A stretch of DNA of 64,000 nt. Source: Scytalidium lignicola. Its lineage: Eukaryota > Ascomycota > Leotiomycetes. The stretch is taken from assembly GCA_002812745.2 (NCBI GenBank), contig NCSJ02000065.1, positions 62,001 to 126,000 of the forward strand, given 5' to 3'. The position numbers and the translations under genes were made by a program. Of this stretch, positions 48,377 to 59,282 are shown piece by piece. Positions within the stretch are counted from its first letter, which is position 1; the number at the start of each line of letters is the position of its first letter. The notes under the pieces are model-generated. The model ran no database searches, was not told the DNA's origin, and saw only the letters and a list, made by a program, of their open reading frames with translations.

Positions 48377-50741
48377 TCAGTTCTCCAGCTTCTCAATATC
48401 ACGAGTCAGACCTTCATTTTGAAAAGCCCTTGGTCCATTAGCCCGAAGCCTCGCTTCTCTTCTTAGTCTCGCGTCCTCTAGATCGGCCTCTTTCTTTTCC
48501 TTGAGAAAGATGCAGAACTTGCTGTTTGCTCTAATAACATCTCCTTTCCAGAAGAAGACAAATGGAATAGCACACATTAGAAGACTTAGGAAACCGAGCA
48601 AGGTGCTGCCCCAGGCGATGCCTAAGTTTCGGTACATAGATGTGGTAGCGAAGGGTAATGTAGCACCGGCAATACTTCGACAGAAAGACGAGGCAGCATT
48701 GGCACTAGCAGCATATTCCTCATATGAATCGGTCAAGTAGTTAAGTAAAGCCATGAATATGAGCTATGGTCAGATCAGTAAAAGGAATAATGGAGATTGG
48801 GTTGATCATATTGTTTGCGTGAGAGACTGATTGAGAATGAAACGTCAAACTTACCATATAACCCATACCGAATGGAATGCCGGATAACATCGGAACCCAG
48901 TATGGAATATCTTTATTAGCAGTCCATCCAATCCAGAAGAGCGCAATAACATATAGCGGTCCGCCGATGAAGGCCAGTGGTAAACGACGACTTTCTTCTT
49001 GATGTGTCCACGGTTTGTCTAGCTTCTGAGCCTTCAAGAGAACCGAGTCCCACCACAAGAATATGAACAAGGCAAACAAACCCCCAACAGCAATTGGCAG
49101 AAACATCAAAGCAGAATCACCAGCACTCTGTTTATACACTCCCTGGAAGACGAGAGGATAGACGTCGAACGACATGTAAAAGATAGCGTACGCCAGACTC
49201 GTATACATGCAACTCGACATGACAATGAGCTCGGAACACAGCATTCTCAGCGGTCTGGTGAGAATCCTCGTTGCCATCTCCTTGAAATCTCGCTTTTCGA
49301 GCTCATGAACAGCGATGATGTTAGGATTGCCGGTTGCTTTACGCATCTTCCTGGCGCGTTCTTCAAGGATCGTTGGGGCATAGGTTTCCGGGAACAGGTA
49401 TATCGGGATCAATGTTGCACCGGCTATGACCAGGGCGATCCAGAAGGACCAGCGCCAGCCACGCTCGGGAGTGATGAAGCCGGAGATTATAGGCGCAGTT
49501 AGTGGGCCTACGCAAGTTCCCTGTATATTTTCCAATACCGAGGCTTAGCAAACTGGATTTTCGGAGGAAAAAAGATAAATGTTGGGGGCGGCTGCAGACG
49601 CGGACGTATATCCCGCTAATTAATGAAAAATTATGAAAAACTTACACTGATAAATACAGCCATTGTCCTTCCTCGCGCAACAGGGTCGTCATAAATATCT
49701 GCATAAACGCCTCCGATGACGGCAATAGGACTACTAGCAGCAATGCCAGTGAACATGCGAAAGAGCAAGAACGCGGCCCAATTTGGCGACAGGGCAGTCG
49801 CCATGATGAAGATTGTGAATAGGACAAAGGTATATTGCATGATACGTCTTCTTCCATACGTCTCTGACAGAGGAGCAAACACGATGGGACCAAAGATGTA
49901 GCCAACCAAGTACATAGAGATGGGAAGGATGCGGCCTGCGGATCCTGAGACGTGGAAGTCCGCATCGATCTGTGCAGTGGCATTAGAAGGGAGAGAGGAG
50001 CCTATGGTGCTGTTGAGCACGACTGCCATGCCTATTGAAAGCACTCCTATTTTCTTCCTCTGTAAGATTTTGAAAATTTCATGTCAGTTTTTGTGGNTTT
50101 TTTTTTTTTGCCAAAAAATATGAAGTTGAAAAATAAAAATACTAAAAGGGCAAGGAAAGAAAGNAAAAAAAAGNAAAAAACAGAAACACGGTAAATAAAT
50201 ATCAAAGAGGCAGGATGATTTGCTTGTGCATACCGTAGTCCAATTGTGTGGTTTCTCCGGGTCATTATCTTCCCAGTTAATGATGATTCTCTCGTCTGAC
50301 TTGTTAATGATGCTGGAGGCAGTGCTTGTCAAGGCAGTGTTTGTCACGAATGGGGCCTTTCGAGTCCTCTTCTCATCGTCATTGAAATAACATTTTGGAG
50401 GCACATCTTCTTTTTCTAGAACGGGGATGTTTATAAATAAGGACGGTGATGGTGAGTCTATAGGAGAACCTAGTTACATGACATGACATGTGCGTGTTAG
50501 CCAATTGCCTTTTTGTAATANTTTTTATTTTTATTTTTTACAAAAAATCACTTGACTTGTGTGCTTGATTGTGTGCGTGTGTGGGATCAAAAAAATAATA
50601 ATAAAAATNCTTTTTTTTTTTCTTTTCAAAAAGGAGAAACATACGACTGTAGCTTTCTAGAGGATCATCAACATTTTCTAAGGAATGAGAAGAGGAAGCA
50701 CTTCGGCCTGACATATTGGACTGCGGGTAAAAAGGAGACAT
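48377..50741 (-). CDS. MFS drug:H+ antiporter (DHA1 type)
   Basis: Twelve-span plasma-membrane exporter of the DHA1 group (Flr1/Tpo-like); substrate unknown. Exons 50645-50741, 50234-50469, 49646-50059, 48855-49520 and 48377-48763 give 599 residues. The N-terminal about 110 residues are cytosolic and Ser-rich and include the group motif INWEDNDPEKPHNW. Motif A is seen in LSETYGRRRIMQY between spans 2 and 3, and motif C-like GPLTAPIISGF in span 5. The central loop contains RILTRPLRML; the C-terminal tail is Lys/Glu/Arg-rich. The first exon lies beyond a 175-nt intron containing poly-A/T runs and two Ns (50521, 50609), and the third intron is also N-containing (50097, 50164, 50174); these do not touch coding sequence. 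The start at 50741 is the first ATG in that exon; Met at residue 10 is an alternative. Confidence 0.87.
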
Positions 50742-51479
50742 TCTTTGGAAGAGAGGAAGGGTAAGGAATAGGAAAAGCTTAAAGCTGTAGCCATTGTGTA
50801 CAGGCAAAACAAGCGGAATTCAAGAGATTAATAAAGGCTAAAATATGACTTGTGTGCTCCGTAATTTTCTTGTGCGGGAGAACGTTGCCAAAGAATACTA
50901 TATTCTCAGTAGTGGGGTTCTTTCGAGGGAGCTATGCGCCATTGGGTCATCTAATGAACGTCTTACCTCAGGCTCCCCGCTCAGCAAGAGAAAAAAAATT
51001 GAAGTTAAACACCTCGGCGGGTTTCTATTGGGTGGTGGTGTGTTGGATCAATATGTACAATTGCCGTCGCAACCGATTCCAGTGCATTCCAATGCAGCGG
51101 GACTTCCACTTTCGCAACGAAGATGACAAAAGCGGTGATGTTGCTAGGTGTACTTTAGGAAATAAAAGAGCTAGTTTTAAGTTTCCAATGTTGTGTTTAA
51201 CGGGATTGTATTGAAACCTTGACCGACTCAGCCGATATCGGGACCCTTTTGCAAGAAAAAAAACACGAGCGGTAGCATGTTCCCTTTTTTTTCAATGGTC
51301 CCGCATGGTCTGGCCACGTCAGGTGATGACCTGGACAAATCGATGACCTTTTATCACCATCACCGCTTCCCAATTTATTATTTGATGGGCCTGCCTGCCT
51401 GCTTGCCTGCCTGCATGCTTGAAGGTTCTGCTCTGCAAGGGCGGCCAAGTTCGCTGTCACTGTCACATTTTTGCCCGCT
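50742..51479. other. Intergenic, no gene seen
   Basis: Upstream of the MFS gene and downstream of prefoldin subunit 4. A CTGC/TGCC-rich short tandem (around 51392-51416) is present. No supported gene. Confidence 0.55.
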
Positions 51480-51700
51480 TCATGTCTCGAGGTTAATGCT
51501 GCGTCCGAAGCGTGCGTACAGCTGGATCTTCAACTGCGACATTTCCTCCCTGATTGAACTGAGCTTTCCCTCCAAAGCAGAAACTTCTTCCTCAATGTGT
51601 TGGGTCGATGCTGTCAACATTTCTTGTACTTCGGGGAGCGGTAAGGATATGAAGGAGTCCCCGATTTGGTATCTGTCTCTAGAGTTAGCCTGCGTCTTGA

Positions 51701-51737
<37 letters not shown>

Positions 51738-52101
51738 TCTGCAGCCGCAAGGGCGCATGTTGGAGATTCTAGAAGAGAACGTACGGGATCATATCGTCTT
51801 CGTCTGCCAGCTCCAGCTCATTGGAGACATCGTCGAGGTCTTCCTTTTCCTTCTATATTGGTGGATCAGACTGCTGTTAGCCCTGCCATGCCCTGCTGAC
51901 CTTGATTTTATTGTGTACTACCACACCTGGGACGGGGGAGAGACCAACAATTTTCGACTTGAGCTCGTCCTCGAGAGCGATTTCGCGCTGGTGCAGACGA
52001 CTGAACTTGTTGATCTTGTCCTGGTCCTCGCGGCGAACCTCATCCTCGACACCGGGAGCCTCATCCTCCTTGGAGAGCATGCGCCGTTGTAGGGTGGACA
52101 T
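51480..52101 (-). CDS. GIM3: Prefoldin subunit 4
   Basis: Beta-type subunit of the hexameric prefoldin co-chaperone that passes nascent actin and tubulin to the CCT chaperonin. Exons 51949-52101, 51785-51852 and 51480-51672 give 137 residues, normal for the family. The N-terminal coiled-coil helix contains VRREDQDKINKFSRLHQRE. The beta-hairpin region is YQIGDSFISLPLPEVQEML, and the C-terminal helix is EEEVSALEGKLSSIREEMSQ. Intron 1 uses a GTTGGT donor. Intron 2 (51673-51784) carries a seven-unit TCTGCG/TCTGCA repeat. Because that repeat lacks stops, a 271-codon frame stays open on the opposite strand; I regard it as chance. Confidence 0.93.
51702..51743 (+). repeat. Hexanucleotide microsatellite (TCTGCG)5(TCTGCA)2
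   Basis: Seven tandem units, 42 nt, wholly inside intron 2 of the prefoldin subunit 4 gene, which reads it as CGCAGA units on the minus strand. The intron is only 112 nt, so the repeat is more than a third of it. The units carry many TCTG/CTGC cores; length variation between strains is likely. Confidence 0.9.
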
Positions 52102-53243
52102 GTTTTCTAAAGGCGGGAGTTTCTGATATCTCGTCTGGTCTTGCTCGCTTTTCGATGAAATTCGATTGATTATGGTAAGATGTGAGTGTGCCAGCCTGAG
52201 GCCGAACCCCACCACCACCAACCCAACCTAGACTTCTGAGGCTTTTTTTTTTCTGCCACATCCGGGCCCCGCTTTTGGACCCCAGCTGGTAAGCAGACTA
52301 CGCGCAGACTGGGAGACTGGGAAGACAACCCCCGAGCGACTGCCGGACCAGGCCGCGAGAGCAGAGCGCGGCTGCAAAGGGACGGTTTTGTGGGGAATGC
52401 CTTCATGCCAACGTCATCTCTGCAAAGGGGAGAATTTCCCTCCGCTTGACCGCCCTACAGGGAAAAAAAAAGATCCGACAATCCATCTACGAAAGACTGT
52501 CGTTGTCGTAAGGTAACTTTACTGTACTGTAACATCCAGATGTGCTTCTTCCGTCATTTTTCTAGCTTTCCGGAACGTCGGCCAAGGCAACCTCCGTGCC
52601 TCGTGCCTCCGTAGGGATCCTGCTGTACACGTAATTATGTATTTGGAAGTCGAGTTCAACCAGTCATGGCCCATTGGGTTGCGCTGACTCAGTCCGATCA
52701 GCCCATGCGAAAAAATTACTGTAGCATTCAAACCTCCAACTTCCGCGCGGAAATTTGATACTTTTCCCAAGGGCATCAAGAAAGTACCGTAATTAAAAAA
52801 AACCCGCTTTTGGTAAGATGCATTTTGCGGGGAATAGCCCAATTTTCTGGAGTCATCGTATGTTTTTTTATTAATTTAAGTTCCATCGGTTTATATTGCT
52901 AATCTTTTTGAGAGAGTAAGGAGGGAACAGGAAAGAGAAAAAATAATGCATCTCTAAAAGTGTGCCCATAAAATATTCTACAGTAATAAGTGAAGATGTG
53001 CCTCTTCTAACCCAATCTAATAATAAAATTCCCATGCCATCCAAGCATGAACCCTTTTTTTCCTTTTCCAGCAAATCTCGTTATGCTAGAACATAATGAT
53101 GATGATGATGATAATATAATATACATGAAAATNAAAAAAAGCCCCACCAACCATGCCAAATCCAACCAGAAACGCCGTCATGTAAATCATGTGGCACGTT
53201 AAATATAATAATAATAATCATAAGTAATAAATAATCATAATCA
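52102..53243. other. Intergenic, no gene seen
   Basis: Upstream region of prefoldin subunit 4 and 3' region of the small gene at 53244-53605. It includes a (GAT)n-type trinucleotide run near 53095-53112 and an isolated N at 53133. No supported gene. Confidence 0.55.
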
Positions 53244-53605
53244 TCAATAGCCGTAATCCGAGCTCTGTATCCCATCGTTCTGCAGCACCGTGATCTCCGG
53301 CGCCTGTGGTGGCCCGCTGTTGTTCGACCCGTATCCGCTGCTCTCCAGACCATCCGCGACGGCCAGCCCGGACTTCAGGTCGATTTCCAGCTGTCGCATC
53401 TTGAGATACTCCGTGTACAGCTCTGCCTCGCGACGGCGCAGTTCGCGGAACGACCTTCGTCTGGCTCTCCACCTGCAGAATGCTCAGTCAGCAAAACTAA
53501 AACAAACAAGGGCTGGAAAAGTTAAAACCGCTTGGACGCTTTAATTTTGGAATAGCATGTGTGGTTGGTGGTGGTTTGGTGAGTGACTTACTTATCCAGA
53601 ACCAT
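53244..53605 (-). CDS. Small 80-residue protein with a 14-nt first exon
   Basis: Unrecognised small protein. Exon 1 is 53592-53605 (ATG plus 11 nt, codons MVLD and the first two bases of Lys), followed by a GTAAGT...CTGCAG intron; exon 2 is 53244-53472. Joining gives 80 residues ending in TGA. The protein starts MVLDKWRARRRSFRELRRRE, a strongly basic amphipathic helix. An acidic/hydrophobic helix follows (ELYTEYLKMRQLEIDLK), and then a Gly/Ser/Asn/Pro tail ending SSDYGY. Exon 2 is GC-rich in wobble positions inside an AT-rich neighbourhood, which supports coding. The splice sites are canonical and the phase is exact. It could be a chromatin-, ribosome- or mitochondria-associated factor; there is no basis to choose. 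A longer overlapping frame in the same stretch lacks this pattern. Confidence 0.65.
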
Positions 53606-55559
53606 TANTTTTTTGTTTTGTGGAGATGTTTTAGTAGTAGGTAGGTATTGAAAGTAGAGATGTTGTGACTAATTAATACTTTCGTAGTATTTTGATTGAT
53701 GGGTTTGTATAGATTTGAGACACGCTGCCGGGATTGAAGAGGTTATTTATTGGAGATGGCTTGAGCGTAATATAGTGACGGTAGTGATTTTAATTATAGA
53801 ATTGCGAGGTAAAAGGTAGTGATTAGTTTCGTTGCCAAATAAATGATACCAATGACGATAGCGTGGCAAAGTGATAGGAAGTAGCCCGTTGAAGCTATTG
53901 GAAGTTGTTGGTGGTTGCTAATGCTTTGGAGCAAAGTGTTTATAGATCTGCAATACTGAACACACACACGCACAATGAGTTCGACGGGAAAGCATGTTGT
54001 CTATATAACAAAACGTCCAATGCACATGAAGTAATTGAATATGCGACTCCGTCATCCATCGCATCTAGACCCGATCTTTTTCTTCGACAGAATTCGGATA
54101 CTCGGGATGATTGCAGCCAACGAGTCAGATCGATGTGCGATGGAGAAGTCTCGGATTCGATTCGATTCGTCCAACCCGCAAAACAAAACGGCCAATCCGT
54201 GAATAAGCCTTCGAACCCTGACCTAGGCTTACACGTACCGTTCGCGCGAGAACGCATGTGCCAGTTTTCTCATGTTCTCTCTCTCGTGTCTCTCTACTGT
54301 GTACTGTACCTCCGTACCCTCTCTCACCAAGAAAGGAACCTCGTTGATGAGAGTGAGGGATGATTTGGGGGGAGAAACGGGAGATCAAAAGGTGGGCGGG
54401 CGTGGGAGTCATACAGTAATATTAAGAAGAAGGAATTAATGAACAGGAGGAAGGAGTCGAATAGAATAGCGACGGTACAATACAACACAATAGAGCACAC
54501 GGGGGGGAACCGTCGCAATTCGTTGACCGCCAGAGCAAGAGAAAGAAAAAGGAGGAAGCAATTCCAAGCAATGTCGGTGCAGACCGTCTGTTCTGTTCTG
54601 CGCTTTTCTCATGCTCAGGCTACAACGGCGCCGCGATCACTCCTCGGGGCACGTGAGGCCAGCGTGTGCTGAGGCGCATCTGCTGTTTCTGCTGCTTTCT
54701 GCTGTTCATTCTGCTGCTGGACACCAGAATCTGATCATCATCTTTCATGCCCGAACTCATTGGTAGCATTGCGCCCCGTGTCAGAATGCCTGGTGCCATA
54801 TGGGGAGGTATTTTCGTACNTTTTTTCGTACAAAAGTACTTTTTCCAACGACACGGGGTTTTTCTTTTTCCTTTGGGTCGGGCGGTGCAAGAATTGGCCC
54901 TCTTCGCATAACGGTAACTTAACTGTTTTGCCTTCGCAGCCTTGTCTGGGCTGGGCCGTTGTGGTTGGTGTTGCTGCGTGTGGTGACATCAGCCAAAACA
55001 TCATGCCACTTCCAACTGAACCCCCAATCCCCCCTCCCCCCCCCAATACTTGGCAGCAAACCCAGCTTCATGGCCACCCAAGAGGAAAGCTGGCGCGGGA
55101 GGGCGAGGGCGAGGGGGAACAGGTAAGCTCCAAGTCCCGCGCAAGTATTCCTACCTCGTACCTGAAATCTCCATAAAAAGAACAACAGCAATATAAATAT
55201 AAATTGCGGCAGGTCGCAAGGTAGCTTTCATACAGCTTCTCTCCATTCCCAAAAGTCACTTTTACTCTGTGTCTGCCTTATTTGTCTTACGGACTCTCGT
55301 CTCCTCGGTTTGCTTGCTTGCTTTGTGTTTGTGCCATTACACCACGTCCACACAATACCAGCCAGCCCTTCAAAACAACAAACACAGTATCACGAGTTCT
55401 GCAGAGACAACTCACTCTTGAGTTGGTGACGCCGACCAGTCTCAGCCTCACGGAAATATACATACATATAAATATATAATCAACCCAACAAGCTACCGCC
55501 ACAACTTGTGACGACCAACGACCATAACCACGGCAACTCTCACACTCAACAAGTTCGCC
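53606..55559. other. Long divergent intergenic region upstream of CCG-9
   Basis: About 2 kb with no supported gene. The right part holds a long, pyrimidine-rich presumptive leader of the trehalose synthase gene (55,250-55,559) and a C-rich tract near 55,020-55,046. Isolated Ns at 53608 and 54820 sit beside T runs. Open frames here are not protein-like. Confidence 0.55.
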
Positions 55560-58435
55560 ATGTTTAATAACAACTACAATCTCCTCACTCGCAAGGAGAG
55601 CAAGGACGGTTCGACGCACAGTTCACGGCATCCTTCGCCCTCGCCGCGAAGCAATCTCTCTCCGCCCTTGAAGTCGGGCAGCACCCCGCCCACCAGATCC
55701 AAGAATGGAACGCCCACGCACTTCCACAAGAGCTTGCGGCCCTATATTCACTCTCTCATGGCATTCAGGAAGGGCCTGGCCTTTCAGACCAGGGCATCGA
55801 GCCATCAGGTCCGGAGACTTAGTATGGCCATTGAGAGTGAGGGCCGATTTGCAGCTCCCTTAAATGTAGGTTTGCCTGTATCCTCAAAATGAAGAAATAA
55901 AAACGCCGTTGTTTGAACAACAGCATATATATATAAACATACCTTTGGCTAACTCCTAACAGCCCGTCTTCGTTGGCATCTCAGCAGAATTCAACGAAAC
56001 CAACAAAGCCTACATCGCAGTCGCCATCCACGACTCAGTCTACCTCCTCGACTTCTCCATCAAGGAGCTCGAGCTTCCACTCCAACAAGAGCCCGGCAAG
56101 GACATGATCGCAGACTATGTCGTCGGCGTCCTCGCGGCCTACGAAAAGGCCAATATGAGCAAGTTCATCGGCGCGGGATTCCCCTCCGATTTGCTTAATA
56201 AGAGTCCTAAATTGTGCACCAAGTTGTGGTTGGATCTGGATATTGTGCCCATATCGCTGCGTCCGGAAATCGAAGACCAGGAAATGAATGGTGTTGGGAG
56301 TGAGTTTTGGAGCGTCAAGGAGATCGATGAACAGGCGGATTCTATGGCTAGGAAGTGTATTATGTGAGTAACCCTCTTTTTTTATATCCTGCTATTGTTC
56401 TGGAGTCAGAAAGAAGGAAAAGAAAAGAAAAGAAGTAAAAAAAGGAAAGAGGGAGAAAGAAAGCTATTTTTCACTTTTGCAATTACAATTAAAGCTTTTG
56501 TTTTTGATATGGACACGATCTAATACATTTCTGCAGGCACTTTGGTCCTGGCTTGACCCCGCTGCTTCAAGTCGGATATAGGGGCATTGTTGGTGTCGAC
56601 TCTCAGTCGCACATAAAGATGCTTACCCTGGATGACTATAGAGATACTTGCGGCTACCGAACGTGGGAGGCCTTGATGTATTTCGTCAAGTCGCTGAAAG
56701 CCAAAAAGACGAAAATTGCATTTTTCAGTAGTACGCCTCAAGGAGGTGGTGTGGCCCTTATGAGACATGCTCTGGTTCGATTTGCAAGGCTTCTTGGAAT
56801 ACAAATGAACTGGTATGTTTGAATTTGGTTGCTCCATTTTTGAGTTTTCTAATCACTAATTGCGGGTGCAGGTATGTGCCAAAACCCAAACCAGGAGTGT
56901 TCTTGATCACGAAGACGATCCACAATACCTTGCAAGGAGTCGAGAAACCCGACAATGTAGTGAGGCAAGAAGACAAGGATCTTTTGGTGGATTGGATCAA
57001 AGATAATGCAACTCGTTACTGGCTATCTCCTGGTGGGCCACTTCGAAAGCCCGAGGAAGGAGGAGCAGATGTGATCATTGTTAGTCTTACTTCTAGCATT
57101 TTACCACTAGATTTTCTAACAACTGCAGATCGATGACCCACAAATGCCAGGACTTATCCCTCTGATTAAAGAGATAACTCCAGACCGTCCAGTGCTTTAC
57201 CGAAGCCACATCCAAGTTCGAAGTGATTTGTGCGATACGGAAAATACACCTCAAGCAGCTATATGGGACTTTCTCTGGAACAGAATTGAGCAAGCCGATA
57301 TGTTCATCAGCCATCCCATGCCAGAGTTTGTTCCGAAGACGGTTCCCAGGTCGAAGGTTGCATATTTGCCGGCGACGACGGATTGGTAAGTGGAATATTA
57401 GAAAATATACCAACTTCAGTCTTTTTGTTCTTCTGCTAATTATATCTATTTTGCAGGCTTGACGGTCTCAACAAGAATATCAATGACTGGGATAAAGGTT
57501 ATTATGGACATATGTACAACGAAGAATGTCATGCTTTGAGACAAGCTGAAATACACTGGCCAGCACGTAAGTATTAATCAAACTCTCAATGCTTCTCTAA
57601 GGAGGCTAATTAGCTAATTATCTACAGGGAAATACATTATTCAAGTTGCCAGATTTGACCCGTCCAAGGGTATTCCAGACGTCATAGAATCCTATGCTGG
57701 CTTCCGTCGTCTCCTTGAAAAGAAGTGTCCAGAGAAAGAACCACCCCAACTTGTTATGTAAGTCAACCAATTTTTTAATATATTGCCCATCTAGTGCACT
57801 AATTTTATTAACTTTTTCCTAGTTGTGGAAATACCTCAGTAGACGATCCGGATGGAACCATGATTTTCGATCAGACAATGGAACATATAGAAGTTAACCA
57901 TCCCTCACTCCTCCCCGATATCTCAGTCATGCGCCTCAAAGCCAATGACCAACTCCTCAACACGCTCCTGTCGAGCTGTCACATTGCTCTGCAACTCTCC
58001 ACTCGAGAAGGCTTTGAGGTCAAGGTGTCGGAAGCGCTGCACAAGGGTAAGCCCATCATCGCCACCAACGCAGGAGGAATCCCGTTGCAAGTCCAGCACG
58101 GCAAGAACGGCTATCTCGTAGATCCAGGAGACTGGCCCGCCGTCGCGCAACACTTGCTGGACCTCTGGACGAACGAAGACCTCTACAACGTCATGAGTGC
58201 CTATGCCATGAAGAGCGTCAGCGATGAAGTTTCCACAGTGGGCAACATGCTGAGCTGGCTGTACTTGGCGGATGAATTCAGCAACGGGAAGAAGCTGGTG
58301 CCTAACGAGTCGTGGGTGAATGATATGGCTCGACAAGAGGCGGGATTCCCTTACGTGGCGGCCGAGAATAGATTGCCTGGGAAGCTTAGAGTTCCTTTGG
58401 ATGATGGATCAAGTGGAAGCGACTCTCAGATCTAG
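55560..58435 (+). CDS. ccg-9: Clock-controlled gene-9-type trehalose synthase (GT4 family)
   Basis: Cytosolic glycosyltransferase family 4 enzyme of the trehalose synthase/phosphorylase group that makes or cleaves trehalose, a stress protectant; the Neurospora relative is clock-controlled (established knowledge). Eight exons: 55560-55865, 55963-56363, 56537-56812, 56872-57079, 57129-57385, 57457-57566, 57628-57757, 57823-58435. They give 766 residues with all phases consistent. The N-terminal about 80 residues are Ser/Pro-rich. The donor-site region includes VARFDPSKGIPDVIESY, and the retaining E-x7-E motif is Glu625-Glu633 in STREGFEVKVSEALHKGKPI, followed by NAGGIPLQV. The acceptor domain includes FFSSTPQGGGVALMRHALVR. 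No trehalose-phosphate phosphatase domain is present, so this is not the Tps1/Tps2 route. Confidence 0.92.
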
Positions 58436-59282
58436 ATCTTCTAGTTTCAGTTGGGTGTGTGCCTTTTGATTTTTGACTCTTGGCTTTTGCTTTTTTCTAC
58501 TGGTTGCTTCNTTTTTTACATGGATTCGTTAAAGGGGGTATATGTATTAAACGGGTGATACTCTTGCATTTTGATTTGGTATTTGGTAATGATGGTTATG
58601 ACTCTCCTATTCTTTAACTGTAGTACTTATTGAGGGGGCATGAAATAGCATTTGCATTTTTTACAATCTCCTTCTAAGGCAGCTAGCTCAATGGTCGGTG
58701 TGACCTTGGGACAAAACTATTCAATAGCTTTGAGATAAATGCAACAACACTTTTTAACACAGATACCAATTATATCCCCCCTTGCAGAAAGCAAGTAATA
58801 CGAGCGATACATGGAAGATACCTGACAAGTACATTTCACACCACACCGACCCCCTACCGGTACTTTTGTGTGCTGTTTCATTCAAATCCGAGAAAAATCT
58901 TACGAGAAAATCATCCAAACATTTCTCTCGTGCGAGGTTGATTGATTATTGTTTGCCCCCTCCCAAGGGGTGCGTGCCACCATACCACCACATGCTGACC
59001 GCCTCACCGCCTTTAAACACCATTAGTCAGCCGCGGCACNTTTTCTTCTTCATTTCTTATCCGTTATCGCGGAAGGACCTTCCGGTCTTGGCGATGGGAG
59101 CTTTCGTGGAGGAAGCTCTCTGTTGTTGTTCCCTTTTTTTCGCGATCCAAAACAAAACAATCCAAATGCAAAATCCCTCCCCTTCACAATAATAAATGGG
59201 ATCATTATCATAAACCCCATCATGATCCATTTTCTATACTGGCGGGGAATGAAATTATAAAGAAAGAAGGAAAAAAGAAACA
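58436..59282. other. Intergenic, no gene seen
   Basis: Region between CCG-9 and APC10. A tRNA A-box-like string (TAGCTCAATGGT at about 58684-58695) has no matching B box, so no tRNA is called. Isolated Ns at 58511 and 59040 precede T runs. Confidence 0.55.

Noticed and set aside
51277..52092. 271-codon plus-strand frame over prefoldin subunit 4
   Set aside because: It is antisense to a certain gene, includes Leu-Arg repeats from the intron hexamer array, and has no domain-like pattern.
53218..53472. 84-codon frame overlapping the small gene
   Set aside because: The neighbouring frame has better helix-like composition, an exact splice junction and a start codon; this one is its shadow.
58684..58740. 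tRNA A-box-like sequence TAGCTCAATGGT
   Set aside because: No B box (GGTTCGAATCC-like) follows at tRNA distance and no cloverleaf can be drawn.
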